64,000 nt of DNA from assembly GCA_963710725.1 (NCBI GenBank), contig CAVQBJ010000008.1:310001-374000 (forward strand), given 5' to 3'. Origin of the DNA: CAVQBJ01 sp963710725 (lineage in GTDB: Bacteria; Actinomycetota; Thermoleophilia; Solirubrobacterales; Solirubrobacteraceae). How positions within the stretch are numbered: position 1 is the stretch's first letter; each line of letters starts with the position of its first letter. A program made the position numbers and the translations under genes. The notes beneath the pieces were generated by a model that searched no databases, was not told the DNA's origin, and saw only the letters and a list, made by a program, of their open reading frames with translations. Below are positions 23,741 to 32,035 of this stretch, in pieces.

Positions 23741-24735
23741 GCACGATCGCGGCCGACGCCTCGCAGTACGAGGCGCTCACCGCCCGCTGCGGGGTGGTCG
23801 ACCGCTCCGAGCGCGGCAAGCTCGCGCTCACCGGGCGCGACGCCGCCGATTTCCTCAACGGGCAGGTGACGAACGACGTCGTCGCCCTGCAGCCGGGTGA
23901 GGGCTGTTACGCGGCCTTCCTCACCCACAAGGGCAAGATGCTCGGAGACCTGCGGGTGCTCGTCGTCCCCGCGGCCGGCCAGGCACCCGACGCCGCGCCG
24001 GAGCTGCTGCTCGACACCGAGCGCGTCGCGCTGCAGGCGCTGTTCGACATGATCCGCCGCTTCTCGGTCGGCCACGCCGTGGAGCTTCACAAGCGCACGC
24101 TCGAGCGCGGCCTGCTGTCGCTCATCGGCCCACTCTCGCGCGACGTGCTCGCCCGCGCGGGGGTGGCGGCGGCGTCCCAGCCCGGTGAGGCCGAGCACAG
24201 CAACACGCGGGCGAGCATCGGCGGCGTGCCCGCGCTGCTCATCGCCACCGATGTCGGTGTCGACGTGCTCGTGGACAGCGAGTCGACCGAGCTCGTGCGC
24301 GAGGCGCTCGTGGCGGCCGGCGCGACACCGTCCTGTGAGGCGAGCGCGGAGATCGTGCGCCTCGAGCGCGGCCGCCCGCGCTACGGCCTCGACCTCGACG
24401 ACTCGACGATCCCGCAGGAGGCAGGACTCAACGACCGCGCCGTGAGCTTCACGAAGGGTTGCTACGTCGGGCAGGAGACCGTCGCGCGGCTCTTCTACCG
24501 CGGCAAGCCCAACCGTCATCTGCGCGGGCTGCGGCTGAGCGCCCCGGCCGAGCACGGAGCCGAGGTACGCCTCGGCGAGCGGGTCGTCGGCACGCTCGGC
24601 AGCGTCGCGCGCTCGCCCCGCCACGGGCACATCGCGCTCGCGCTCGTGCGCCGGGAGGTGCCCGAGGATGCCGAGCTGTCGGTCGGAGCGGGCACCGCGA
24701 CCGCGCGCGTCGCGCCATTGCCGTTCGACGCGTAG
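23737..24735 (+). CDS. ygfZ: YgfZ/CAF17-type folate-binding Fe-S assembly protein
   Basis: Folate-dependent protein of the glycine-cleavage T-protein fold that helps repair or assemble Fe-S clusters in selected enzymes; 332 aa. The diagnostic motif KGCYVGQE is near residue 243, in FTKGCYVGQETVARLFYRGK. The N-terminal VVDRSERGKLALTGRDAADFLNGQVTND is typical. The GcvT partner genes are absent nearby, which also argues for YgfZ rather than aminomethyltransferase. The ATG at 23737 overlaps the aldo/keto-reductase stop (ATGA), so the two are co-translated. Confidence 0.85.
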   Translation: MSTIAADASQYEALTARCGVVDRSERGKLALTGRDAADFLNGQVTNDVVALQPGEGCYAAFLTHKGKMLGDLRVLVVPAAGQAPDAAPELLLDTERVALQALFDMIRRFSVGHAVELHKRTLERGLLSLIGPLSRDVLARAGVAAASQPGEAEHSNTRASIGGVPALLIATDVGVDVLVDSESTELVREALVAAGATPSCEASAEIVRLERGRPRYGLDLDDSTIPQEAGLNDRAVSFTKGCYVGQETVARLFYRGKPNRHLRGLRLSAPAEHGAEVRLGERVVGTLGSVARSPRHGHIALALVRREVPEDAELSVGAGTATARVAPLPFDA

Positions 24736-24834
24736 GCGACAATGCGGACGCATGCCCCGCGTTCGCCATCGCATAGGGTTCGCGTGGGCGCTCGCCTCTC
24801 GTCTCCGAGGCCGAGCGGGCCGATGAGGAGAGCG

Positions 24835-25245
24835 ATGCGCAAGCGCAAGCCATTGGTCGTGCTCGCCGTGGCGACGGCCCTCGCGGGCTGCGGCTCGACC
24901 ACTCCGTACGCGAACCTGCCGCGTCCACCCCAGCTCGTGACGCTCACCTCCGCGGTGGCGCACGGCCACGTGCTCGTCTCCCCGAGCACGATCGGCGCCG
25001 GGCCGGTGATGCTCATCGTGGCCAACCAGACGCTCACGTCCCAGCAGGTGACGGTCTCCCGGCCGGCGCCGTTCGCGCTCGATGTGCAGACCGGCCCGAT
25101 CAACCCCGGCGCCACCGCCACGCTGCAGATCAACCTGCGACCGGGCTCCTACCTCGCCCAGGCCGCCGACCCGGCGATCGTCCCGACGCAGATCCTCGTC
25201 GGTCCGCCCCGCCCGAGCGCCAAGAGCCAGCTGCTGCTGCCGTAG
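24835..25245 (+). CDS. Secreted lipoprotein with cupredoxin-like domain, function unknown
   Basis: A 136-aa predicted lipoprotein. The N-terminus MRKRKPLVVLAVATALAGCGS has a charged head, a short hydrophobic stretch and the lipobox LAGC, with Cys about residue 18 as the lipidation site. The mature part contains a beta-rich domain (GPVMLIVANQTLTSQQVTV, then GATATLQINLRPGSYL) resembling cupredoxin-fold proteins but without visible copper ligands. GAGGAG at 24826-24831 fixes the ATG at 24835 rather than upstream in-frame starts. It is downstream of the YgfZ gene in the same direction. Confidence 0.72.
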   Translation: MRKRKPLVVLAVATALAGCGSTTPYANLPRPPQLVTLTSAVAHGHVLVSPSTIGAGPVMLIVANQTLTSQQVTVSRPAPFALDVQTGPINPGATATLQINLRPGSYLAQAADPAIVPTQILVGPPRPSAKSQLLLP

Positions 25246-25343
25246 CGGACGGCGACGGCGATCGACCTGCGGCCCCTCGCGGTCGGCCGACGGGTACCAT
25301 TGCCTGCCGCCGACTGTCCCCGACACGCGAGGTTCCCCCCACC

Positions 25344-26600
25344 GTGGCCATCGATCTGCAACGAGTCTCCGAGGTTGAAACCGCGCCGGGCGAGCTGCCC
25401 GCGACGATGGCCGCGTGGGTGATCCGCCAGGAGCGCGAGGGCGAGCCGATCGACGCGTTTCAGGTCGAGGAGATCGAGGTTCCCGAACCGGGAGCGTTCG
25501 AGGTCATCGTGCGCGTGATGGCCGCGGGCGTGAACTTCAACAACGTGTGGGCCGCGACGGGCAAGCCGGTCTCCGTCTTCGGGTACGGCGACCACCCGGA
25601 GTACGGCCACCACATCGGCGGCTCCGACGGCTCGGGCATCGTGTGGAAGGTCGGCGAGGGCGTCACGCGCTGGAAGCCCGGCGACGAGGTCGTCCTCCAT
25701 TGCAACCAGGCCTCCTACGAGGACCCCGAGGTGCATGGACTGGACCCGATGGCGGCGCCCTCGCAGAAGATCTGGGGTTACGAGACGACCTGGGGCTCCT
25801 TCGCCCAGTTCACGAAGGTGCAGGCACAGCAGCTGCTGCCCAAGCCGCCCGCGCTGACCTGGGAGGAGGCCGCCTCCTACGGGCTGACGTACTTCACGGC
25901 CTACCGCATGCTGATCGACCGCTGCCGGATGCAGGCCGGGCACCGCGTGCTCATCTGGGGCGCGGCCGGCGGCCTCGGCGTGTTCGCCGTACAGCTGTGC
26001 AAGGCGACCGGCGCGGAATGCGTCGGCGTCGTCTCCTCCGCGGAGAAGGGCAAGCTCGTGATGGACCTCGGCGCCACGGGCTGGATCGACCGCAAGCAGT
26101 TCGCCGGCATGATGCGCACCGGCAACGAGACGCCCGAGGAGGAGAAGGCCCGCTTCGCGGAGTCGCGCCGCTTCGCCAAGGAGGTCAAGAACATCCTTGG
26201 CGAGCCGCCCGACATCGTCTTCGAGCACGTCGGGCGCGACACCTTCCCGACCTCCGTGTTCACCGTGCGTCCGTTCGGCAAGGTGGTGATCTGCGCCGGC
26301 ACGACGGGTTACAACCTCGACTTCGACGTGCGCCATCTGTGGATGCGGCAAAAGGAGATCCTCGGCTCCCACTTCGCGAACGCGTACGAGTGCATGAAGG
26401 CCAACCAGCTCATCGAGCAGGGCCTCATCCGCCCGGTGCTCTGGCGGACGTACGGGTTCGACGGGGTCGCCCGCGCGCACCAGGAGATGAAGGAGAACAA
26501 GCACCTCGGCAAGATCGCGATCCTCGTCGGCGCCGAGGAGGAGGGCCTCGGGAGGACCGCCGACGGTGCGGGTGCGATCCGGGCGGAGGTGGGCGCCTGA
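25344..26600 (+). CDS. ccr: Crotonyl-CoA carboxylase/reductase
   Basis: Zn-independent medium-chain reductase that reductively carboxylates crotonyl-CoA to ethylmalonyl-CoA with NADPH; 418 aa. Family traits are VNFNNVWAATGKPVSVFGYG (about 60-80), YGHHIGGSDGSGIVWKVG, IWGYETTWGSFAQF (about 148-161), the NADPH loop WGAAGGLGVFAVQL (about 209-222) and the C-terminal REILGSHFAN-like QKEILGSHFAN. It either feeds the ethylmalonyl-CoA pathway, with the ethylmalonyl-CoA mutase at 42.4 kb, or makes ethylmalonyl-CoA extender units. The GTG at 25344 has no strong ribosome site; TACCAT at 25295-25300 may be the -10 box. The stop overlaps the next ATG (TGATG... form ATGA-like). Confidence 0.92.
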   Translation: MAIDLQRVSEVETAPGELPATMAAWVIRQEREGEPIDAFQVEEIEVPEPGAFEVIVRVMAAGVNFNNVWAATGKPVSVFGYGDHPEYGHHIGGSDGSGIVWKVGEGVTRWKPGDEVVLHCNQASYEDPEVHGLDPMAAPSQKIWGYETTWGSFAQFTKVQAQQLLPKPPALTWEEAASYGLTYFTAYRMLIDRCRMQAGHRVLIWGAAGGLGVFAVQLCKATGAECVGVVSSAEKGKLVMDLGATGWIDRKQFAGMMRTGNETPEEEKARFAESRRFAKEVKNILGEPPDIVFEHVGRDTFPTSVFTVRPFGKVVICAGTTGYNLDFDVRHLWMRQKEILGSHFANAYECMKANQLIEQGLIRPVLWRTYGFDGVARAHQEMKENKHLGKIAILVGAEEEGLGRTADGAGAIRAEVGA

Positions 26601-26950
26601 TGGCCGGCATCGTCATCATCCCCTGGTACGCGACCGGCTTTCGCAAGGACGCGCTCGAGGCCGACCTGAACGAGATCGCGGCGCTCGCCCCGCGCTACGG
26701 CGCGACCTCCTACGCCGTCTACCGCTCGCGCGATGACCGCTACAAGTTCCAGCAGGTGCTCGCCTTCGAGAACCACCTCGACTGGGAGCGCTACTGGGAG
26801 GGCCCGGACATGGTCTTCTTCCGCTCGACCCACCAGGGGTGGTTCCAGATCCCCTTGCTCTACGGCTGGTGGGACCTCACGGCCTCGGGCTCGATCGAGC
26901 CGGCGGTGGCCGAGCCGACGGTGCCGGCGAACGGCAACGGCAGCGCCTGA
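26600..26950 (+). CDS. Small protein translationally coupled to ccr
   Basis: A 116-aa soluble protein of unknown function, possibly a ferredoxin-like alpha/beta (dimeric barrel/NIPSNAP-like) domain. It begins IVIIPWYATGFRKDALEADL and has the aromatic-rich stretch HLDWERYWEGPDMVFF followed by QIPLLYGWWDLT. The last 20 residues are Pro/Ala-rich. Its ATG (26600-26602) shares one base with the ccr TGA, so it is made with Ccr. It could be an accessory or substrate-channelling partner, which is inference from coupling only. Confidence 0.68.
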   Translation: MAGIVIIPWYATGFRKDALEADLNEIAALAPRYGATSYAVYRSRDDRYKFQQVLAFENHLDWERYWEGPDMVFFRSTHQGWFQIPLLYGWWDLTASGSIEPAVAEPTVPANGNGSA

Positions 26951-27046
26951 GCGCCGCCTCGGCCGCGCGGGCTGTTGGGCCGAACCTGAGCTTCGACGAC
27001 CGCGCCGCGTGTAGACGGGTGTCGTAATGCATTGCTTTGCAGCGGG

Positions 27047-30000
27047 ATGTACAGTCCCGTGCGGTCTTTCAGAGGTCTGAGTGGGCAAAGGGGCGAGCAG
27101 ATTCCCGCACGGAAGCCGGTCTTTACTCCGCCCGGGACGGTAGGACGGCGGCGGGCGCGACTCGCGGTTGCCGCGCTGCTGATCGGGCTGATCGCGGCGA
27201 CGCTCGCGCTGCTGCCCTCGCTCGCCGGGGCAAACGGGTGCACCGGCGACACGTGGATGAACACGGCCGGAGGCCTGTGGAGCAACGCGGCGAACTGGAG
27301 CGCCGGCCTGCCCACGTCCACGAGCGACGTCTGCATCACGACCGCCGGCAGCGGCAACTACACCGTGATGCTCACGGGCTCGGTGACCGTGAAGTCGCTG
27401 ACGCTCGGCTCCGGCAGCGCAGGTACCACGCAGACGCTGGCGGTGCAGGGCACAGCCGCCTCGGGCAACGCCAGTCTCGACCTCACCAACGCGAGCTCGA
27501 TCGCCGTCGGAGGCGATCTCGTGCTCGACAACCAGGCCGGCAGCAACTACGCGCTGCTCGAAGGCGCGACACTCACGAACGGCGGCACGCTGCAGTCGCA
27601 GTCCGAGGGCGCCACCAACAACTACCTGCGGGCGTCCCTGACCGACACCTCCGGCTCGTCGTTCACCGTCGCAAGCGGTGAGCTGCTCCAGGACCAGAAC
27701 ACCACGATCACCAACGGCGGCACGCTCGACGTGAGCACGGGTGGTGCGCTGCTCGACCTCGACTCGAGCGGCGACAAGCTGACGAACACGTCGTCGGTCA
27801 CCGACCACGGCACCATCACGCTGAGCGGTGGCGCGACCTACGGCCAGTCGGGCACCGGAGCGGAGACCGGCAACGCCGTCAACATCTCCGGTGGCACGCT
27901 GAACGACGGAGGCGCCGCCGGCGCGTTCCATCTGCTCGGCGGCTGCACCCTGGCCGGCACGATCCCGGCATCGCAGACTGTCAGCGTGCTCGGCAACGCC
28001 TCGGGCGGTGACGCGACCACCACTCTGCAGGCGGGTGGTGTGACCAACGACGGCACGCTCGTGCTCGACAACGCGAGCGGCAGCAACTATGCGCTGCTGG
28101 AGGGCGCCACCCTGACCAACGACGGGACGCTGCAGTCCCAGGTCGAGGGCTCGACCAACAACTACCTGCGCGCCAACGTCACGAACGACACCGGCGCTCA
28201 CGTCGTCGTGGCCTCCGGTGAGCTGCTCCAGGACCAGAACACGGCCACGGTCAACGACGGCACGCTCACGATCGACACCGGAGGCGCGGGCGGGCTCGCC
28301 GGGCTGCTCGACCTCGACTCGAGCGGAGACACGCTGACCAACAACGGCACCATCACCGAGACAGGCACGATCGCGCTCAGCGGCGGCTCCTCCTTCACCC
28401 AGGCCGCGAGCAGCCAGCAGACCGGCAACCCGGTCGTCGTCACCGGCAGCGCCCTCACCGATAGCGCCACCGCCGGAACGGGCACCTTCAACCTGCTCGG
28501 CGGATCCAAGCTCACCGGCACGATCCCGAGCACCGAAACCGTGACCATTCTCGGCAACGCCGCCGGCGGTGACGCGACCACCACGCTGCAGGGCAGCGGA
28601 GTGACCAACGACGGCACGCTCGTGCTCGACAACGCAACCGGCAGCAACTACGCCCTGCTGCAAGGCGCCACCCTGACCAACGACGGGACGCTGCAGTCCC
28701 AGGTCGAGGGCACGACCAACAACTACCTGCGCGCCAACGTCACGAACGACACCGGCGCTCACGTCGTCGTGGCCTCCGGTGAGCTGCTCCAGGACCAGAA
28801 CACGGCCACGGTCAACGACGGCACGCTCACGATCGACACCGGAGGCGCGGGCGGGCTCGCCGGGCTGCTCGACCTCGACTCGAGCGGAGACACGCTGACC
28901 AACAACGGCACCATCACCGAGACAGGCACGATCGCGCTCAGCGGCGGCTCCTCCTTCACCCAGGCCGCGAGCAGCCAGCAGACCGGCAACCCGGTCGTCG
29001 TCACCGGCAGCGCCCTCACCGATAGCGCCACCGCCGGAACGGGCACCTTCAACCTGCTCGGCGGATCCAAGCTCACCGGCACGATCCCGAGCACCGAAAC
29101 CGTGACCATTCTCGGCAACGCCGCCGGCGGTGACGCGACCACCACGCTGCAGGGCAGCGGAGTGACCAACGACGGCACGCTCGTGCTCGACAACGCAACC
29201 GGCAGCAACTACGCCCTGCTGCAAGGCGCCACCCTGACCAACGACGGGACGCTGCAGTCCCAGGTCGAGGGCACGACCAACAACTACCTGCGCGCGCCGC
29301 TCACGAACGAGAGCGGAGGGCAGACCGTCGTCGCGTCCGGCGAGCTGCGCCAGGACCAGAACACCGCCACCACCAACGACGGCACGCTCACCGTCGACGC
29401 GGGCGCGCTGCTCAACCTCGACAGCAGCCTCGACGTCCTCGACAACACGGGCACGGTGACCAATCTCGGAGCCCTGTCGCTCTCCAGCAGCGCGACCTGG
29501 CAGCAAGCCGTGACGGCGGGCTCTCCGCAGACCGGCAACCCCGTCGCCCTCACGGGTGCGACACTCACCGACAGCGCCGGCGGTGGCGCGTTCCAGCTGC
29601 TCGGCGGCTCGAGGCTCAGCGGCACGATCCCCACCGGTCAGACCGTGACCGTGCTCGGCAACGCGGCCGGCGGTGACGCCAGCACCACGCTGAACGGCGG
29701 CGTGACCAACGACGGCACCCTCGTCCTCGACAACGCAAGCGGCAGCAACTTCGCCCTGCTGCAGGGCGCCACCCTCACTAACGACGGCACCCTGCAATCC
29801 CAGGTCGAGGGCACGAGCAACGACTACCTACGCGTGTCCGTCGTCAACACCGCCGCCGCAACGATGGTCGTCGTGAGCGGCGAGCTGCGCCAGGACCAGA
29901 ACACGACGATCACCAACAACGGCACGCTCACCGTCGACGCAACCGCGCTGCTCAACCTCGACAGCAGCCTCGACGTCCTCGACAACTCAGGCACGGTGAG

Positions 30001-32035
30001 CAACCTCGGGACGCTCTCGCTGTCGTCCGGCGCCACCTGGCAGCAGGCCGTCTCGACCACCGGCGCTCAGCAGACCGGCAACCCCGTCGCCCTCACGGGT
30101 GCGACACTCACCGACAGCGCCGGCGCTGGCGCGTTCCAGCTGCTCGGCGGCTCGAAGCTCAGCGGCACGATCCCCACCGGTCAGACCGTAACCGTGCTCG
30201 GCAACGCGGCCGGCGGCGACGCCAGCACCACGCTGAACGGCGGCGTGACCAACGACGGCACCCTCGTCCTCGACAACGCAAGCGGCAGCAACTCCGCCCT
30301 GCTGCAAGGGGCCACCCTCACCAACGACGGCACCCTGCAATCCCAGTCCGAGGGCATCGCCGGCACGCTTGATTACCTGCGCGTCACGGTCGCAAACACG
30401 AGCGCGGGCCAGATCACGGTCGCCTCGGGAACGCTGCAGCAGGACCAGAGCACGGCGACCACCAACGACGGCACGATCACCGTCGATGCCGGCGCCTTCT
30501 ACAACCTGACCTCCAGCGCCGCCAGCCTGACCAACGAGACCGACGGCACGCTCGCCTTCCAGATCGCCGGCGTGGCGAGCTTCGGGACGATCGCCCTCAA
30601 CGGCAACGCGAAGCTGACCCTGGCCGGCGGCAGCGCCTCGCCGATCCTCACCGGCGGCTATGTGCCGCCGCTCAACACCGAGTTCCAGGTCATCACCGGC
30701 GTGACCGGCTCCCCGGGCACGTTCACGACGGTCCTGAACAACTTCGCGGGCGACTACTCGAGCGCGACCTCGATCTCGCTGAAGCGCATCGACCCCACGG
30801 CGACGACGCTGAGTGCGGCGCCCAACCCCTCGGCCTACGGCCAAACGGTCACCCTCACCGCCATCGTCGCGCCTGACCCCGGCCAGACCGGCAACCCAAC
30901 CGGGATGGTGACCTTCAGCGATGGCGGGGTCGTCCTGGGCATCGGGACCGTGGCCACGAGCAATGGCACTACGAGCGCGACGTTCACGAGCTCGGCGTTC
31001 GCCGTCGGTCCGCACGCTCTTGCTGCCACGTACGACGGCAATGACAGCTTCGGTGCCAGCCCGTCGAGCACCGTCGCCGACACGGTCAACCGAGCCGCGG
31101 CGGCGGTCTCCATCGCCGCGTCGACCCCCGCGATCGCCGCGGGTCAGAGCGAGACGCTCACCGCAACCGTGACCGGCCCGTCCGGCGTGTCGCCTCCGCC
31201 GACGGGGCAGGTGACGTTCACCGACGGCGGCACGGCGCTGGCAAGCGTCGCGCTCACGAGCTCGGGGGGCGCAGCCGCGGCGACGCTCACCACGTCCAGC
31301 CTCGCCGCCGGCGCCCACTCGCTCGGCGCGAGCTACAGCGGCGACGGCAACTACGCACCGGCGAGCGCGGCCAGCCCGGCGGGCGTCACGGTGAGCGCGC
31401 CGCCCCCGGCGGCCACGACCACCACGAGCACGACCACCACGACCTCGGCTCGCGGCGGCGTCGCCGGTGTGGTCGTCAAGCCCATCCCGAAGGACACCCG
31501 GATCGTTCCACACGGAACCGTCCGTGTCCGCCTGCCCGACTCGCGACGATTCATCCCGATCAGCCAGGCGAAGACGATCCCACTCGGCACCACGGTCGAC
31601 GCGACCGACGGTCGCGCCCAGATCGATGTGGCGACGCCGAGCGGCCCAGCGGTCAAGGGCGAGCTCTACGGCGGGTCGTTCGTCCTCACGGAGTCGAAGT
31701 CCGGCACCGTGATCGCGACGCTCACCGGCGGCAACTTCGCCGTCTGCCCGGCCAACAGCGCTCCCAGGAAGACCGCCCTGCTCGCCCAGACCGCCGTCAA
31801 GAAGGCCTCGCCGAGCACCGTCGTGCGCAAGCTGTGGGCCAACGTGAAGGGCAACTTCACGACCAGCGGCCGCTACGCGTCGGCGAGCGTCCGCGGGACG
31901 CAGTGGCTCACCGAGGACCGCTGCGACGGCACCTACGTGTTCGTCGCGTTCGGCGCCGTGCGGGTGACCGCCTTCGCGACCCACCGCAGCACGCTGGTCA
32001 AGACCAAGGGCTCGCTGCTCGTCAAGGCGCCGTAG
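27047..32035 (+). CDS. Giant secreted repeat protein with Ig-like and FecR-like domains
   Basis: A secreted or surface protein of about 1662 aa. A signal peptide lies near residues 33-63 (RRRARLAVAALLIGLIAATLALLPSLAGA). Then come six copies of a roughly 185-aa beta-rich unit marked by GELLQDQN or GELRQDQN (about residues 165-1240), two Ig-like domains (about 1255-1445; TTLSAAPNPSAYGQTVTLTA, then TPAIAAGQSETLTATV), a Thr-rich linker and a C-terminal FecR-like domain (about 1480-1660). No LPXTG or C-terminal helix is seen, so anchoring is unclear. The ATG at 27047 or a TTG at 27032 may start it. Units 2 and 3 are identical in DNA. Confidence 0.83.
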   Translation: MYSPVRSFRGLSGQRGEQIPARKPVFTPPGTVGRRRARLAVAALLIGLIAATLALLPSLAGANGCTGDTWMNTAGGLWSNAANWSAGLPTSTSDVCITTAGSGNYTVMLTGSVTVKSLTLGSGSAGTTQTLAVQGTAASGNASLDLTNASSIAVGGDLVLDNQAGSNYALLEGATLTNGGTLQSQSEGATNNYLRASLTDTSGSSFTVASGELLQDQNTTITNGGTLDVSTGGALLDLDSSGDKLTNTSSVTDHGTITLSGGATYGQSGTGAETGNAVNISGGTLNDGGAAGAFHLLGGCTLAGTIPASQTVSVLGNASGGDATTTLQAGGVTNDGTLVLDNASGSNYALLEGATLTNDGTLQSQVEGSTNNYLRANVTNDTGAHVVVASGELLQDQNTATVNDGTLTIDTGGAGGLAGLLDLDSSGDTLTNNGTITETGTIALSGGSSFTQAASSQQTGNPVVVTGSALTDSATAGTGTFNLLGGSKLTGTIPSTETVTILGNAAGGDATTTLQGSGVTNDGTLVLDNATGSNYALLQGATLTNDGTLQSQVEGTTNNYLRANVTNDTGAHVVVASGELLQDQNTATVNDGTLTIDTGGAGGLAGLLDLDSSGDTLTNNGTITETGTIALSGGSSFTQAASSQQTGNPVVVTGSALTDSATAGTGTFNLLGGSKLTGTIPSTETVTILGNAAGGDATTTLQGSGVTNDGTLVLDNATGSNYALLQGATLTNDGTLQSQVEGTTNNYLRAPLTNESGGQTVVASGELRQDQNTATTNDGTLTVDAGALLNLDSSLDVLDNTGTVTNLGALSLSSSATWQQAVTAGSPQTGNPVALTGATLTDSAGGGAFQLLGGSRLSGTIPTGQTVTVLGNAAGGDASTTLNGGVTNDGTLVLDNASGSNFALLQGATLTNDGTLQSQVEGTSNDYLRVSVVNTAAATMVVVSGELRQDQNTTITNNGTLTVDATALLNLDSSLDVLDNSGTVSNLGTLSLSSGATWQQAVSTTGAQQTGNPVALTGATLTDSAGAGAFQLLGGSKLSGTIPTGQTVTVLGNAAGGDASTTLNGGVTNDGTLVLDNASGSNSALLQGATLTNDGTLQSQSEGIAGTLDYLRVTVANTSAGQITVASGTLQQDQSTATTNDGTITVDAGAFYNLTSSAASLTNETDGTLAFQIAGVASFGTIALNGNAKLTLAGGSASPILTGGYVPPLNTEFQVITGVTGSPGTFTTVLNNFAGDYSSATSISLKRIDPTATTLSAAPNPSAYGQTVTLTAIVAPDPGQTGNPTGMVTFSDGGVVLGIGTVATSNGTTSATFTSSAFAVGPHALAATYDGNDSFGASPSSTVADTVNRAAAAVSIAASTPAIAAGQSETLTATVTGPSGVSPPPTGQVTFTDGGTALASVALTSSGGAAAATLTTSSLAAGAHSLGASYSGDGNYAPASAASPAGVTVSAPPPAATTTTSTTTTTSARGGVAGVVVKPIPKDTRIVPHGTVRVRLPDSRRFIPISQAKTIPLGTTVDATDGRAQIDVATPSGPAVKGELYGGSFVLTESKSGTVIATLTGGNFAVCPANSAPRKTALLAQTAVKKASPSTVVRKLWANVKGNFTTSGRYASASVRGTQWLTEDRCDGTYVFVAFGAVRVTAFATHRSTLVKTKGSLLVKAP
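28152..29295 (+). repeat. Exact 561-bp tandem duplication inside the repeat protein gene
   Basis: Bases 28152-28734 and 28713-29295 appear identical at an offset of 561 (187 codons), with the first mismatches at 28151/28712 and 28735/29296. The other units of the gene are clearly diverged. The identity therefore implies a recent duplication or gene conversion. It keeps the reading frame. Confidence 0.85.

Noticed and set aside
26600..26950. Reading the post-ccr small gene as part of a larger plus-strand frame of 511 codons
   Set aside because: The upstream part of that frame is an out-of-frame shadow of ccr; only the segment from the ATG at 26600 has protein-like composition.
26309..29797. 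1162-codon open frame on the minus strand opposite ccr and the repeat protein
   Set aside because: It is the antisense of GC-rich codons of two genes, spans the gap between them, has no ribosome site and a composition of Arg/Gly/Ala shadows. The repeats it shows are those of the sense gene.
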